A stretch of 64,000 nt of DNA from Flavobacterium pisciphilum (GTDB taxonomy: Bacteria; Bacteroidota; Bacteroidia; Flavobacteriales; Flavobacteriaceae): contig NZ_JAJJMO010000001.1 in NCBI RefSeq assembly GCF_020905345.1, positions 1,488,001 through 1,552,000 of the forward strand, given 5' to 3'. Positions 1-9,383 of this stretch are shown piece by piece. Below the pieces are notes generated by a model. It did not search any database. It was given only the letters and a program-made list of their open reading frames with translations, and was not told where the DNA came from. Each line of letters opens with the position of its first letter. Position 1 is the stretch's first letter. A program made the position numbers and the translations under genes.

Positions 1-2456
1 CTGCAGTTTCATCTGCAGACACAGGAGCTTTTGGTTCAGGAATTGAATTAAATGCAATCCAACGTTCTAACCCAGAAATGCAAAAACGTGCTGCCAATGC
101 CATTCGTGGTTTGGTAGAAAGCGATAACAATCCAATTGTATCTATTCACGATCACGGGGCTGGAGGACACTTAAACTGTCTTTCAGAATTAGTAGAAGAA
201 ACTGGAGGTTTAATCGACTTAGACAAATTACCTGTTGGTGACCCAACACTTTCTGCTAAAGAAATAATCGGAAACGAATCTCAAGAAAGAATGGGATTAG
301 TAATTGGTCAAAAAGATATTGATATCCTACAAAGAATCGCTGATAGAGAGCGTTCTCCAATGTATCAAGTTGGGGATGTTACTGCTGATCACCGTTTTAC
401 TTTTGAATCTAAATCGACTGGAGTAAAACCAATGGATTATGCTCTTGAAGACTTCTTCGGAAGTTCTCCAAAAACTGTAATGACCGATAAAACTATCGAT
501 AGAAATTATGCTGCTGTAGCTTATACTGCAACTGATTTCGAAAATTATTTGCAAAATGTTTTACGTTTAGAAGCTGTAGCATCTAAAGATTGGTTAACAA
601 ACAAAGTAGACCGTTGTGTAGGTGGAAAAGTTGCCAAACAACAAAATACAGGACCATTACAATTGCCTTTAAACAATTGTGGTGTAATGGCTTTGGATTA
701 TTTAGGAAAAGAAGGAATTGCAACTTCTATTGGGCATGCTCCTATTGCAGCTTTAATTGATCCCGTTGCTGGAAGTCGTAATGCTATTGCAGAGTCATTA
801 TCAAATATTGTTTGGGCTCCAATCAAAGGTGGAATGAAAGGAATTTCGTTATCTGCAAACTGGATGTGGGCTTGTAAAAACGAAGGTGAAGATGCTCGTT
901 TATATGCTGCTGTAGAAGGTTGTTCTGAATTTGCTATCGAATTAGGAATCAATATTCCAACAGGAAAAGATTCTCTTTCAATGAAACAAAAATACCCAAA
1001 TGATGAAGTAATTGCACCGGGAACGGTTATTATTTCAGCAGGTGGAAATTGTACTGACATTAAAAAAGTAGTAGAGCCTGTTTTACAAAGAAATGGTGAT
1101 TCTATTTATTATATCAATTTATCACAAGATGCGTTCAAATTAGGAGGTTCTTCATTTGCACAAATCAGAAACACAATAGGAAACGAAACATCAACTATAA
1201 AAAATGCTTCGTTCTTTAAAAATGCATTTAATACAATTCAGGAATTAATAGAAGACAATCAAATCCTTGCAGGACACGATATCGGAAGTGGTGGATTAAT
1301 CACTACTTTATTAGAAATGTGTTTTGCTGATGTGAATTTAGGAGCTAAAATTGATTTCTCTGCTTTCGCTGAAAAAGATCTTTTAAAAATTCTTTTCGCA
1401 GAAAATATCGGAATTGTTTTCCAAGCAAAATCTGATTCAGCTGTTGAAGCTAAATTAAACACAAACAATATCGAATACTTCAAAATTGGAGCTGTAACAA
1501 CTACAGAAACTTTAGAAGTTGGAGATTGGTCTTTAAACATTCCAAAATACAGAGACATTTGGTTTGAGACTTCTTATTTATTAGATCAAAAACAATCTAA
1601 AAACGGAAGAGCTCAAGCACGTTTCGAAAATTACAAAAACCAAGTTTTAAACTATACATTCCCAGCACATTTTACAGGAAAAAAACCAGTAATCGATGCT
1701 TCGAAGCCAAAACCAAAAGCAGCTATTATTCGTGAAAAAGGAAGTAATTCTGAGCGCGAAATGGCAAATGCAATGTACTTGGCTGGTTTTGATGTAAAAG
1801 ACGTTCACATGACCGATTTAATTTCTGGTCGCGAAACACTTGAAGACATTCAGTTTATTGGTGCAGTTGGGGGATTCTCTAATTCAGATGTTTTAGGTTC
1901 TGCAAAAGGTTGGGCTGGAGCTTTCTTATATAATGAAAAAGCAAAAACGGCGCTGGATAACTTCTTCAAGAGAGAAGACACACTTTCAGTAGGAATCTGT
2001 AACGGTTGCCAATTGTTTATGGAACTTGAAGTTATTAATCCAGAACATGAAGTACACGGAAAATTGCTTCACAATGAAAGTAACAAACACGAAAGTATCT
2101 TTACTTCAGTAAAAGTACAAGAGAACAACTCAGTGATGTTATCATCACTTGCAGGAAGTACACTTGGAGTTTGGGTTTCACATGGAGAAGGAAAATTCAA
2201 TTTGCCATTGGCTGAAGAAAACTACAATATCGTATCTAAATATGCTTACGAAGGATATCCTGCAAATCCAAACGGATCTGATTATAACACAGCAATGATG
2301 TGCGATAAAACAGGTAGACACTTAGTAATGATGCCACATATTGAGCGTTCTACTTTCCAATGGAACTGGGCGCATTATCCAAAAGACAGAAACGATGAAG
2401 TTTCTCCTTGGCATGAAGCTTTTGTAAATGCAAGAAAATGGATTGATAAAATCTAA
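1..2456 (+). CDS. purL: Phosphoribosylformylglycinamidine synthase, C-terminal two thirds (5' end outside window)
   Basis: This is the ATP- and glutamine-dependent enzyme that converts FGAR to FGAM in de novo purine synthesis. The frame is open from base 3, and the first methionine at 78 is internal, so about 817 residues of the usual 1200 or more are present. Seen: the second AIRS-like synthetase half (PTGKDSLSMK, GHDIGSGGL) and the fused C-terminal class I glutaminase. The glutaminase has its nucleophile in GICNGCQLFM and the His-Glu pair in MPHIERSTFQW. This is the large single-chain PurL form, which needs no separate PurQ. A strong hairpin terminator follows directly. Nothing in the visible part is broken. 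Confidence 0.97.
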   Translation, partial: AVSSADTGAFGSGIELNAIQRSNPEMQKRAANAIRGLVESDNNPIVSIHDHGAGGHLNCLSELVEETGGLIDLDKLPVGDPTLSAKEIIGNESQERMGLVIGQKDIDILQRIADRERSPMYQVGDVTADHRFTFESKSTGVKPMDYALEDFFGSSPKTVMTDKTIDRNYAAVAYTATDFENYLQNVLRLEAVASKDWLTNKVDRCVGGKVAKQQNTGPLQLPLNNCGVMALDYLGKEGIATSIGHAPIAALIDPVAGSRNAIAESLSNIVWAPIKGGMKGISLSANWMWACKNEGEDARLYAAVEGCSEFAIELGINIPTGKDSLSMKQKYPNDEVIAPGTVIISAGGNCTDIKKVVEPVLQRNGDSIYYINLSQDAFKLGGSSFAQIRNTIGNETSTIKNASFFKNAFNTIQELIEDNQILAGHDIGSGGLITTLLEMCFADVNLGAKIDFSAFAEKDLLKILFAENIGIVFQAKSDSAVEAKLNTNNIEYFKIGAVTTTETLEVGDWSLNIPKYRDIWFETSYLLDQKQSKNGRAQARFENYKNQVLNYTFPAHFTGKKPVIDASKPKPKAAIIREKGSNSEREMANAMYLAGFDVKDVHMTDLISGRETLEDIQFIGAVGGFSNSDVLGSAKGWAGAFLYNEKAKTALDNFFKREDTLSVGICNGCQLFMELEVINPEHEVHGKLLHNESNKHESIFTSVKVQENNSVMLSSLAGSTLGVWVSHGEGKFNLPLAEENYNIVSKYAYEGYPANPNGSDYNTAMMCDKTGRHLVMMPHIERSTFQWNWAHYPKDRNDEVSPWHEAFVNARKWIDKI

Positions 2457-2472
2457 TTTTTACACCTATACT

Positions 2473-2508
2473 AAAAAAACTCATTCGTAACTGAATGAGT
2501 TTTTTTTT
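2473..2508 (+). terminator. Intrinsic terminator of purL
   Basis: An A-rich tract leads into ACTCATTC, a six-base loop, GAATGAGT and then a T run. It lies 17 bp after the purL stop codon. Confidence 0.9.
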
Positions 2509-2590
2509 ATTAAGTAAGACAACTCTCATGCACAAAGAGCAATACAAAAAACACAACAAGTTAATTCTCAATACTTCTCATTTCAGGCAT

Positions 2591-2630
2591 AAAAAAGATA
2601 AAATTAGTACACTGATTTTATCTTTTTTTT
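2591..2630. terminator. Second terminator-like hairpin between purL and the next gene
   Basis: The 14-bp arms AAAAAAGATAAAAT and ATTTTATCTTTTTT flank a ten-base loop, followed by more T residues. It is symmetric enough to work in either direction. No gene between 2509 and 2590 explains it, so it may be a back-up terminator or mark a short untranslated transcript. Confidence 0.5.
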
Positions 2631-2726
2631 TGAGCTGATTTTATTAGTTTTGGCCCTCTGTATAAAAAATACCCCTATTTATTATGCATCAAAAACGAAT
2701 AAAATAATACCCTAAATACAATCTTA

Positions 2727-3167
2727 ATGAAAATCAAAAACCTACTTTTTGTAACCCTTACGCTTTGCCTAACTAATGTTTATTCTCAAATAAAAACTAG
2801 TAAAATAATTGCCAACAATCAAGAACGTTTCATTACTACAACTATTGCATATCCTATAAATGGTATCTATTTATATGATGGAAAAAAAGAACCAATTACT
2901 CAGCTAAATACAAATGGAACTGGCGTTTATCAATATGAAGATTTAACTAAAAAAAACATCACTTGGGGAATTGAATGTTCTGAGGTTGGAATACCTATAT
3001 TTAAAGAAGGATTTGATAGTGCCTCTTATTCCCTTTGGTACAAAACCAATGACAAAGAAGACAATGAATGGATTCATGCTCAATTCTCGATTCATTTCAA
3101 TAAAAAGAAAATGTATATTTCGGGAGAAAGAGTAAAAGAATATATCGAAGAAATAAAAAAATCTTAA
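2727..3167 (+). CDS. Secreted hypothetical protein (146 aa)
   Basis: I do not recognise the family. The N-terminus (MKIKNLLFVTLTLCLTNVYSQ) is a typical flavobacterial Sec signal peptide ending near residue 21. The mature part is polar and probably beta-rich, with no cysteines apart from one in the middle (IECSEV), no lipobox and no sorting domain. It stands alone between terminator-like hairpins and the acyl-CoA synthetase. A periplasmic or exported location is the only safe inference. Confidence 0.7.
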   Translation: MKIKNLLFVTLTLCLTNVYSQIKTSKIIANNQERFITTTIAYPINGIYLYDGKKEPITQLNTNGTGVYQYEDLTKKNITWGIECSEVGIPIFKEGFDSASYSLWYKTNDKEDNEWIHAQFSIHFNKKKMYISGERVKEYIEEIKKS

Positions 3168-3449
3168 ATAACATAAGATTTAGCCCATTTGTATCTTTAT
3201 AAGAAAAAAAAACAGCTATAACTAACACATATAAGGCATTTTAACTCAATAATGAAAATTGGTTCTCTAAACAAAAAACAACATTATAACATTACAAATC
3301 ACCAACATAAACAATATAAAATATACCGCATAAAGAAATCGATTTCGTAATTTAAAATAAATAAAATTAAAGTTTTCATATTTAATTTATTAAAAAGAAA
3401 AATTAACGATAAATTTTATTAATTTGCGGTAAAATTCAATCTAAACGCC

Positions 3450-5225
3450 ATGGTTACAATTACGAGACTTTTTGATTTTCCTTATTATCAGAAAGAGAAA
3501 TACAATAAAAAAGATGCTTTAGTTACCAAACGTAATGGTGTTTGGGAGAAAACCTCTACTGAAGAATATATTGCAAAAGCCAATGCCGTTTCTCGCGCAT
3601 TATTGCGAATGGGAATTCAAAAAGATGATAAAATTGCCTTAATCACTTCTACAAACAGAACGGAGTGGCATATCATGGATATTGGAGTTTTACAAACTGG
3701 AGCACAAACTGTTCCTGTTTATCCAACTATATCTGAAGAAGACTACGAATATGTTTTGAATCATAGTGGTAGTAGTTATTGCTTTGTTTCAGATAAAGAA
3801 GTCTTGGACAAAGTATTAGCCATTAAACAAAATGTACCAACGCTAAAAGAAGTTTATACTTTTGATGAAATCGATGGAGCTAAAAACTGGACTATTTTAT
3901 TGACCGAAGGAGCTGACGAAAGCAACCAAAGTGAAGTTGAAGCTAGAAAAGATAGTATTGTTACCGAAGATTTAGCTACAATAATATATACATCAGGAAC
4001 TACAGGACGTCCTAAAGGCGTAATGCTTTCGCATAAAAATATTGTTTCAAATGTACTAGATAGTGCACCAAGAATTCCTTTTGAACCAGGTCAAAGTGTA
4101 GCCCTAAGCTTCCTTCCTATTTGCCATATTTTCGAGAGAATGATATTATACATTTATCAATATTATGGTATCTCGGTATATTTTGGAGAGTCTATTGATA
4201 AGTTAAGTGATAACCTAAAAGAAGTTAGACCAAATGTAATTACTGCTGTTCCTAGACTTCTTGAAAAAGTATATGATAAAATTTATGCTAAAGGAGCTGA
4301 TTTAACTGGAATCAAAAAGAAATTATTTTTCTGGGCTATCAACTTAGGTCTAATATATGAACCATACGGAGCAAATGGTTTTTGGTATGAGTTTCAATTA
4401 AAAATAGCACGTAAATTAATTTTCAGTAAATGGAAAGAAGGTTTAGGTGGTAATATCGATTTAATGGTTTCTGGAAGTGCCGCTTTACAAACAAGATTAA
4501 CTCGAGTTTTTGCAGCAGCAGGAATTCCAGTTATGGAAGGTTACGGACTATCTGAAACTTCACCTGTAATATCTGTAAATGATACTAGAAACAGAGGATT
4601 CAAAATTGGAACTGTTGGAAAACCAATTCAAAATGTAGAAGTTAAAATTGCCGAAGACGGAGAAATTCTTTGTAAAGGTCCTAACGTAATGATGGGCTAC
4701 TACAAAGATCCTGAAAAAACTGCAGAAGCTTTACAAGATGGATATTTCCATACAGGAGATATTGGTGAAATCGACAGCGAAGGTTTCCTTAAAATTACAG
4801 ACCGTAAAAAAGAAATGTTCAAAACTTCTGGAGGTAAATATATTGCTCCTCAGATGATTGAAAACATGATGAAGCAATCTCGCTTTATTGAGCAAATTAT
4901 GGTTATCGGTGAAGGCGAAAAAATGCCAGCAGCTTTTATCCAACCAAACTTTGAATTTGTAAAAGAATGGGCTAAAATTCACAAAATAGCATTAGGAAAT
5001 TCTAATACAGATATCATTACAAATGTACAGGTTATCAAACGTATCAATGAAGAAGTTGAAGCTGTAAACGAAAAATTTGGTCACTGGGAAAAAATCAAAC
5101 GTTTTGAGCTTACTCCAGATGTTTGGTCTATCGATGGCGGACAATTAACACCAACTTTAAAACTGAAACGTAAAATAATCAAAGAAATTTACGCACCACT
5201 TTATAAGAAAATCTACGGCGAATAA
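3450..5225 (+). CDS. Long-chain fatty acid--CoA ligase (AMP-forming)
   Basis: This enzyme activates free fatty acids to acyl-CoA through an acyl-adenylate. The 591 residues match the long-chain synthetase (FadD15-like) branch. Visible ANL motifs are the P-loop-like IIYTSGTTGRPKG near residue 178, YGLSETSPVIS near 364, the hinge aspartate region YFHTGDIGEID near 431, and DRKKEMFKTSGGKYIAP near 450, which belongs to the C-terminal lid. It stands alone, with a hairpin terminator about 90 bp downstream. It would supply acyl-CoA to the beta-oxidation operon at 49.6-56.2 kb, although it is 46 kb away and not co-transcribed. Confidence 0.93.
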   Translation: MVTITRLFDFPYYQKEKYNKKDALVTKRNGVWEKTSTEEYIAKANAVSRALLRMGIQKDDKIALITSTNRTEWHIMDIGVLQTGAQTVPVYPTISEEDYEYVLNHSGSSYCFVSDKEVLDKVLAIKQNVPTLKEVYTFDEIDGAKNWTILLTEGADESNQSEVEARKDSIVTEDLATIIYTSGTTGRPKGVMLSHKNIVSNVLDSAPRIPFEPGQSVALSFLPICHIFERMILYIYQYYGISVYFGESIDKLSDNLKEVRPNVITAVPRLLEKVYDKIYAKGADLTGIKKKLFFWAINLGLIYEPYGANGFWYEFQLKIARKLIFSKWKEGLGGNIDLMVSGSAALQTRLTRVFAAAGIPVMEGYGLSETSPVISVNDTRNRGFKIGTVGKPIQNVEVKIAEDGEILCKGPNVMMGYYKDPEKTAEALQDGYFHTGDIGEIDSEGFLKITDRKKEMFKTSGGKYIAPQMIENMMKQSRFIEQIMVIGEGEKMPAAFIQPNFEFVKEWAKIHKIALGNSNTDIITNVQVIKRINEEVEAVNEKFGHWEKIKRFELTPDVWSIDGGQLTPTLKLKRKIIKEIYAPLYKKIYGE

Positions 5226-5314
5226 AATACAATCGCCTGTAATTGCACATAATAGATTTAAAAGTTTAGTATTTAGCTAATAGATAGCAAACTGTAAATC
5301 TTAATATTGAACAC

Positions 5315-5355
5315 AAATTCCACTTATTAATACCTATTAATTCGTGGAATTTTTT
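5315..5355 (+). terminator. Terminator-like hairpin after acyl-CoA ligase
   Basis: The arms AAATTCCAC and GTGGAATTT enclose a 20-base loop with an inner TTAATA/TATTAA pairing. A T run follows. Confidence 0.7.
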
Positions 5356-5397
5356 GTAATAACACAATTTGGTATTAGTCTATAAAAACGAAAAATC

Positions 5398-6447
5398 ATG
5401 AAAGTAAAAATCATCATTTGTTTCTTAAGTATTCTCTTATTTTCTAATTGTAAAGAAGAAAGTAAAACCGATCCCGTCAAAGCAAATTATTTAGATTTCT
5501 CTAAACGAGATGATCAGCTTACTGGCGGTATAAAGATGATTCCCATAACTACACCTGTTGGAAAATTTAAAGTATGGACAAAAACTGTTGGTAACAATCC
5601 AACTATAAAAGTTTTACTATTACACGGTGGTCCGGGACTTACCCATGAATTATATGAATGCTTTGATGGCTATTTTCCCAATGAAAGTATCGAGTACATT
5701 TATTACGACCAACTAGGCTCTTATTATAGTGACCAACCTACCGATTCTAGTTTATGGACTAATGCCCGCTTTGTTGAAGAAGTGGAACAAGTACGAATTG
5801 CATTGGGATTAGACAATTCTAACTTTTATATCCTAGGACAATCTTGGGGCGGAATCCTTGCCATGGAATATGCTTTAAAATATCAGAAAAATTTAAAAGG
5901 CCTTATTATCTCCAATATGATGGCGAGTGTTCCTGAATATAATAAATATGCAAAGGATGTTCTCGCGCCACAAATGGATCCTAAAGTGCTAAAAGAATTA
6001 CAGGATATTGAAGCAAAGAATGATTTTCAAAATCCAAAATACAGTGAACTTCTTTTTAAAAATTATTACACGCAACATATATTAAGAATGCCACTTGAAG
6101 AATGGCCAGAATCCATAAACAGATGTTTCAAACACATTAACCCAAACGTATATGTCTATATGCAAGGACCAAGCGAATTTGGGATAACCGGAAATGCTAC
6201 TTTGAAAGATTGGGATATAAAATCAAGACTAAAGACTATTACAGTTCCTACTCTAGCAATTGGTTCTAAATATGACACTATGGATCCAGAACACATGAAA
6301 TGGATTGCTAACGAGGTTCAAAATGGACGCTTTTTGTTTTGTCCTAACGGAAGTCACCTTTCTCAATATGATGACCCTAAACATTACTTTCCTGGTGTAA
6401 TCAAATTCCTGAGAGATGTAGATAATGGAACTTTTAAAAAAGGATAA
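5398..6447 (+). CDS. S33 proline-iminopeptidase-like alpha/beta hydrolase lipoprotein
   Basis: This is a predicted exported lipid-anchored serine hydrolase. A lipoprotein signal (LLFSNC, Cys at about 19) opens the protein. The S33 features are the oxyanion motif HGGPG (about residues 76-80), the nucleophile elbow GQSWGG (Ser near 148), an Asp in SKYDTMD (about 291) and a His in NGSHLSQ (about 319). The order and the 349-aa length fit proline iminopeptidases and tricorn-interacting factor F1-type enzymes, which cleave N-terminal prolines from peptides. The true substrate cannot be read from sequence. The gene converges on a minus-strand gene and shares a bidirectional terminator with it. Confidence 0.85.
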   Translation: MKVKIIICFLSILLFSNCKEESKTDPVKANYLDFSKRDDQLTGGIKMIPITTPVGKFKVWTKTVGNNPTIKVLLLHGGPGLTHELYECFDGYFPNESIEYIYYDQLGSYYSDQPTDSSLWTNARFVEEVEQVRIALGLDNSNFYILGQSWGGILAMEYALKYQKNLKGLIISNMMASVPEYNKYAKDVLAPQMDPKVLKELQDIEAKNDFQNPKYSELLFKNYYTQHILRMPLEEWPESINRCFKHINPNVYVYMQGPSEFGITGNATLKDWDIKSRLKTITVPTLAIGSKYDTMDPEHMKWIANEVQNGRFLFCPNGSHLSQYDDPKHYFPGVIKFLRDVDNGTFKKG

Positions 6448-6470
6448 TTTTTTCAATTCTAAAATAAATA

Positions 6471-6501
6471 AAAAACCACGAATGTATAATTCGTGGTTTT
6501 T
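6471..6501. terminator. Bidirectional terminator between convergent genes
   Basis: AAAAACCACGAAT, a short loop and ATTCGTGGTTTTT form a symmetric hairpin with A and T flanks. The same stem recurs at 12920, so it is a repeated terminator cassette. Confidence 0.88.
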
Positions 6502-6505
6502 GTTT

Positions 6506-8746
6506 TTAATCCATTAATAATTGAGTAACTGCCGCTGAATTAATCGCCCAATTTGTATCGTAAACCTCATCAGCATTCGTTGTTTCTACAATTTCCAAAC
6601 CTTGCGCTTCGGCTTTAAGAACTAACAAACTACCAATACTTAATTTACTACTCAATTTAGACAATAATGCTTTTACTCCTTTGTAATCTAATCCTTGTAC
6701 AACTTGACCTCCAAAAGTCATCTCTAACCAAATAATTTCTTTTTTGGCTACATCCAAGACTCCAAAGACCAAACCTTTCGTAACATTTTGTGTCACTCTC
6801 ACTTGATGATCTACACAAGATGGATCATAAGCAACCCCTGATCTTTCGGATATTTTCATAGGGTGTTTACTATTCATCCAACCAACAATTAAATTTGGAG
6901 TGATACTCCCATTACTATAGGCATTGCATGTAAAAGTTACAAACTTAGCATTTGCTTCCGCTAATTCATGAATGTTTATATTGATATATTCAGCAGTACC
7001 AATTTTATTCGGAATACTTCTGATATCACCACTATGCTTACATCCTACAGTTTCTAATCGGCTAAAAGAGCAAATATCTGCACTGTTCTCATATGCAATA
7101 TGACAGCTTAAATCCATATCCAAATGTTGAGCAGGTAAATCTTTTCCCCATTGCATAAACAATCGTACTTCGTTACCTTCAATTGGAAAACGTGTTCCCA
7201 TTAAAGCAACTGGTAAATCCTGAACACTTTCACTTCTATCTCCTATCGCAACAGGAATATTAAACAATTGTGGATCGATATAAATTGTTTTATTAGCATT
7301 CGGAATAACTGCAAATCTTTTCGTCATAGCCAAAATACACATATCCTCAATTTGTTTTTTCATAGCCTCCAATTGCTCCTCATCATACAATGATAACAAC
7401 TGATTTGGTTCAATTCTTTTATTAGTACCCCCTAGTGGTTTCACACTTCTTTGAATTGTTTTATCAAAATAATTTTGAGCATACATATTCAAGGTAAAAA
7501 CCAAACGTGCTGGCACTTTATCAATAATTTGATTAAAATGCATAACTGTTTCGTTAGCACCAAACCAAAGCATATTCGAAAATAATGAGCGAGCAAATAA
7601 TCCTGGTCTTTGTTTTAACAAAGCAAACGTTTTATCTGCATCCAATTTCAACCGAAAATGATTCAGCTTTCCTTGCCAAACTTCATAGGTTTGGTTATAA
7701 AAAGTATCCAATAAGACTGCTAATTTTTCAAAACCTTTTCTTTTGCTATATTCTGGCAAACGCAATGCTCGGATAAAACGAACCCACATTCCTCGTTTTG
7801 GATGCATGATTTCGCAAGCAACCTCAGCACTCATTTCAAGATTATTTAACCAATCAGCAACCATCAAACATTCTTTTCTAGAATATTTAAGTTTTAAATT
7901 CTCTTTAGCAAGCAATTTAGATTTAGCACTCGTATCCAAAAAACTAGCCAAATGTTGATTATTTTTCTCTACTCTTTGTATAATTATCTTTGGATCTATA
8001 ATCTGCAATAAATTAGTTTTCTTGTACCATAAATATCTCAAAATATCTGTTGGTGATTTAAAATATTGTGATGCTTTTTCAGCTTGACCTTCTTCAATTA
8101 ATGCATCAATAACAAGCATCAACGTCTCTTTCATCGCAATGGCAACATCTGGCAATGGCAAATAAGCAATCAACCCTTTTAAGCTTTCTATTTGTGTAGC
8201 ATCCAAAGCAGTTTTTGAGGTTAACAGAGAAATGAAGAAATCATTCAATTCATTTTCAGACCATAATTCCAACACCTTAAGTTTACTTCCTTGACCGTAA
8301 TTTTCAATTTTTCCAAACTCAAATGGAGTTCCGCAAAAAGGACAACCATTATATCGTTCTAATGGAAAAGTCCCATTAGGAATAATATGCCCACACTGTA
8401 AAGTAACTCCCTTACTCGATTTGAAAACATTTGCAAACAAAGTAGCGACATGATCAATAACAGATTCACCAGTAGGAACATCCCAACCTTTCACTAATGG
8501 AGTCCAATTTTTATCTGTACCTAATACCGACTGCAACGTTGTTAAAACCGCTGCTTTATAATTTGGATTAACATTGTTTAACTCCTGTAATAATACTTCT
8601 GAAAATGTAAACCCTAGTTTTGAAACATTAGCAACCAACATTGATGTTGATCCAGATAAAGTTTTAGAATTACCTACAACCAAATCTTGAGGGATATAAA
8701 TAGCATTTTGACGTAAACTGATTTGTAATAATGTTTTTGTTTTCAT
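6506..8746 (-). CDS. Prokaryotic RING finger / TROVE-like / TerD-like protein (746 aa)
   Basis: Domains in order: an N-terminal mostly helical region (about 1-110); a compact zinc finger with C118, H120, C135 and C138 (CGH, then CPFCGTPF), matching the Prok-RING_4 type; an alpha-helical repeat region (about 150-460) in the position where that family carries ROT/TROVE-like repeats; and a C-terminal beta-rich TerD-like domain (about 540-740, with MDLSCHIAYE and VGWMNSKHP). Known of the family: this architecture has been linked to RNA-processing complexes, and TROVE (Ro60) proteins bind Y RNAs and defective RNAs. Context: its leader holds a promoter with the 21-bp palindrome, a split tRNA and a repeat array. 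The minus-strand transcript therefore pairs a tRNA-like RNA with a candidate RNA-binding protein. The TROVE assignment rests on architecture, not on a profile search. Confidence 0.78.
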   Translation of the reverse strand: MKTKTLLQISLRQNAIYIPQDLVVGNSKTLSGSTSMLVANVSKLGFTFSEVLLQELNNVNPNYKAAVLTTLQSVLGTDKNWTPLVKGWDVPTGESVIDHVATLFANVFKSSKGVTLQCGHIIPNGTFPLERYNGCPFCGTPFEFGKIENYGQGSKLKVLELWSENELNDFFISLLTSKTALDATQIESLKGLIAYLPLPDVAIAMKETLMLVIDALIEEGQAEKASQYFKSPTDILRYLWYKKTNLLQIIDPKIIIQRVEKNNQHLASFLDTSAKSKLLAKENLKLKYSRKECLMVADWLNNLEMSAEVACEIMHPKRGMWVRFIRALRLPEYSKRKGFEKLAVLLDTFYNQTYEVWQGKLNHFRLKLDADKTFALLKQRPGLFARSLFSNMLWFGANETVMHFNQIIDKVPARLVFTLNMYAQNYFDKTIQRSVKPLGGTNKRIEPNQLLSLYDEEQLEAMKKQIEDMCILAMTKRFAVIPNANKTIYIDPQLFNIPVAIGDRSESVQDLPVALMGTRFPIEGNEVRLFMQWGKDLPAQHLDMDLSCHIAYENSADICSFSRLETVGCKHSGDIRSIPNKIGTAEYININIHELAEANAKFVTFTCNAYSNGSITPNLIVGWMNSKHPMKISERSGVAYDPSCVDHQVRVTQNVTKGLVFGVLDVAKKEIIWLEMTFGGQVVQGLDYKGVKALLSKLSSKLSIGSLLVLKAEAQGLEIVETTNADEVYDTNWAINSAAVTQLLMD

Positions 8747-9109
8747 TTTTTAATATTTTAATAATTAGATAATTGTGTTTCTAGTTCTACCCAAAAGATT
8801 TTTGAAGTAAGAAACACTTGACCTTAAATTTGAGGATAATAGATTAACTAGTTCAAAGTGACAGTTTGGTGGGTTTCCCCTGAAGTAAGTTAATCTTGAC
8901 CCTCATTTTAATCAATGATAATTTTAAAACTTGTTCGGATTCGAACCGAAATTAGCCGTGTTCTGAAGTATGTTTTTATTGACCATTAATTGTGGAGCAG
9001 GTGGGATTCGAACCCACGACACGGGCGTTAACAATGCGAGAAGTAAGTTAAGATTGACCCATTAAGGATAATTTCAAAACTACCTGCTCTACCACTGAGC
9101 TACTGCCCC
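8747..9109 (-). ncRNA. Leader array of tRNA-derived units and 20-bp repeats
   Basis: The non-coding leader of the RING/TROVE-like gene is built from units of about 80 nt. Each unit carries the 20-bp motif GAAGTA-N8-TTGACC (plus-strand reading) at 8804, 8882, 8965 and 9040, spaced 78, 83 and 75 bp apart. Between copies lie tRNA-like pieces: the split tRNA at 8993-9109, a lone T arm with GGTTCGAATCC at 8931-8947 preceded by CACGG as in 3' halves of tRNA-Glu, and two more degenerate spacers. Sense is the minus strand, reading into the gene start at 8746. No open frame is present. Confidence 0.65.
8993..9109 (-). tRNA. tRNA-like gene with a 44-nt insertion in the anticodon region
   Basis: The acceptor stem GGGGCAG pairs with CTGCTCC (one G-U), with discriminator A. 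The D arm (GCTC..GAGC) and T arm (GTGGG-TTCGAAT-CCCAC) are canonical. The region between D and T arms is too long, giving 117 nt instead of about 73. The extra DNA contains GTTTTGAAATTATC and a copy of the 20-bp repeat. Removing it leaves a loop with GTT (TTGTTAA), suggesting an origin in tRNA-Asn, but one anticodon-stem pair would still be mismatched. It is either an interrupted tRNA gene or a deliberate tRNA mimic. It should not be counted as a working tRNA-Asn. Confidence 0.6.
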
Positions 9110-9131
9110 ATATTTTATAAATGCATTAATC

Positions 9132-9270
9132 GATAATTGTCGAAGTATATCTTATTGGTTATTGAAGTAACTTAGACTTGACCCGATTAACTCATTTATT
9201 TTATTTAAAAGAACGTATTTTATTTTCTTAAGCAAATATTCAAATCCAACTACGCAATTATTCTGCGTAG
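9132..9270 (-). repeat. Promoter-leader segment, copy A (139 bp)
   Basis: This is a near-identical duplicate of 9384-9520. It contains the 21-bp palindrome, the -7 box AATATTTG, a conserved early leader (TTCTTAAGCAAATATTC on the plus strand) and one 20-bp repeat. In the minus-strand RNA, GTCAAGT can pair with ACTTCGAC leaving one bulged base, and the flanks TTAATCG and CGATTAA extend the helix. In copy B the same helix is kept with a different bulged base. Confidence 0.75.
9233..9270 (-). promoter_or_regulatory. Palindromic operator and promoter, site 1
   Basis: The palindrome CTACGCA-N7-TGCGTAG lies at 9250-9270. After a 9-bp spacer comes AATATTTG at 9233-9240, a near match to the Bacteroidota -7 element TAnnTTTG. 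It reads leftwards into the split tRNA and the RING/TROVE-like gene. Confidence 0.72.
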
Positions 9271-9301
9271 CATTCTTTTATAAACCAAACTAGTTAATAA
9301 T

Positions 9302-9360
9302 AGCCACAGACACTTTTGTTTTATGCAGATTAAATCCTTTTAATCTTATTAATCTGTGGT
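9302..9360. repeat. Long inverted repeat (CCACAGA..TCTGTGG)
   Basis: An imperfect hairpin with outer arms CCACAGA and TCTGTGG and an inner A/T-rich part lies between the two promoter copies. A similar element with CACGCAGATTT arms lies at 35803. Both resemble a common Flavobacterium intergenic hairpin. It could terminate the transcript from the upstream promoter copy. Confidence 0.5.
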
Positions 9361-9383
9361 AAAAAACTAGAAGTTAAAAACAG

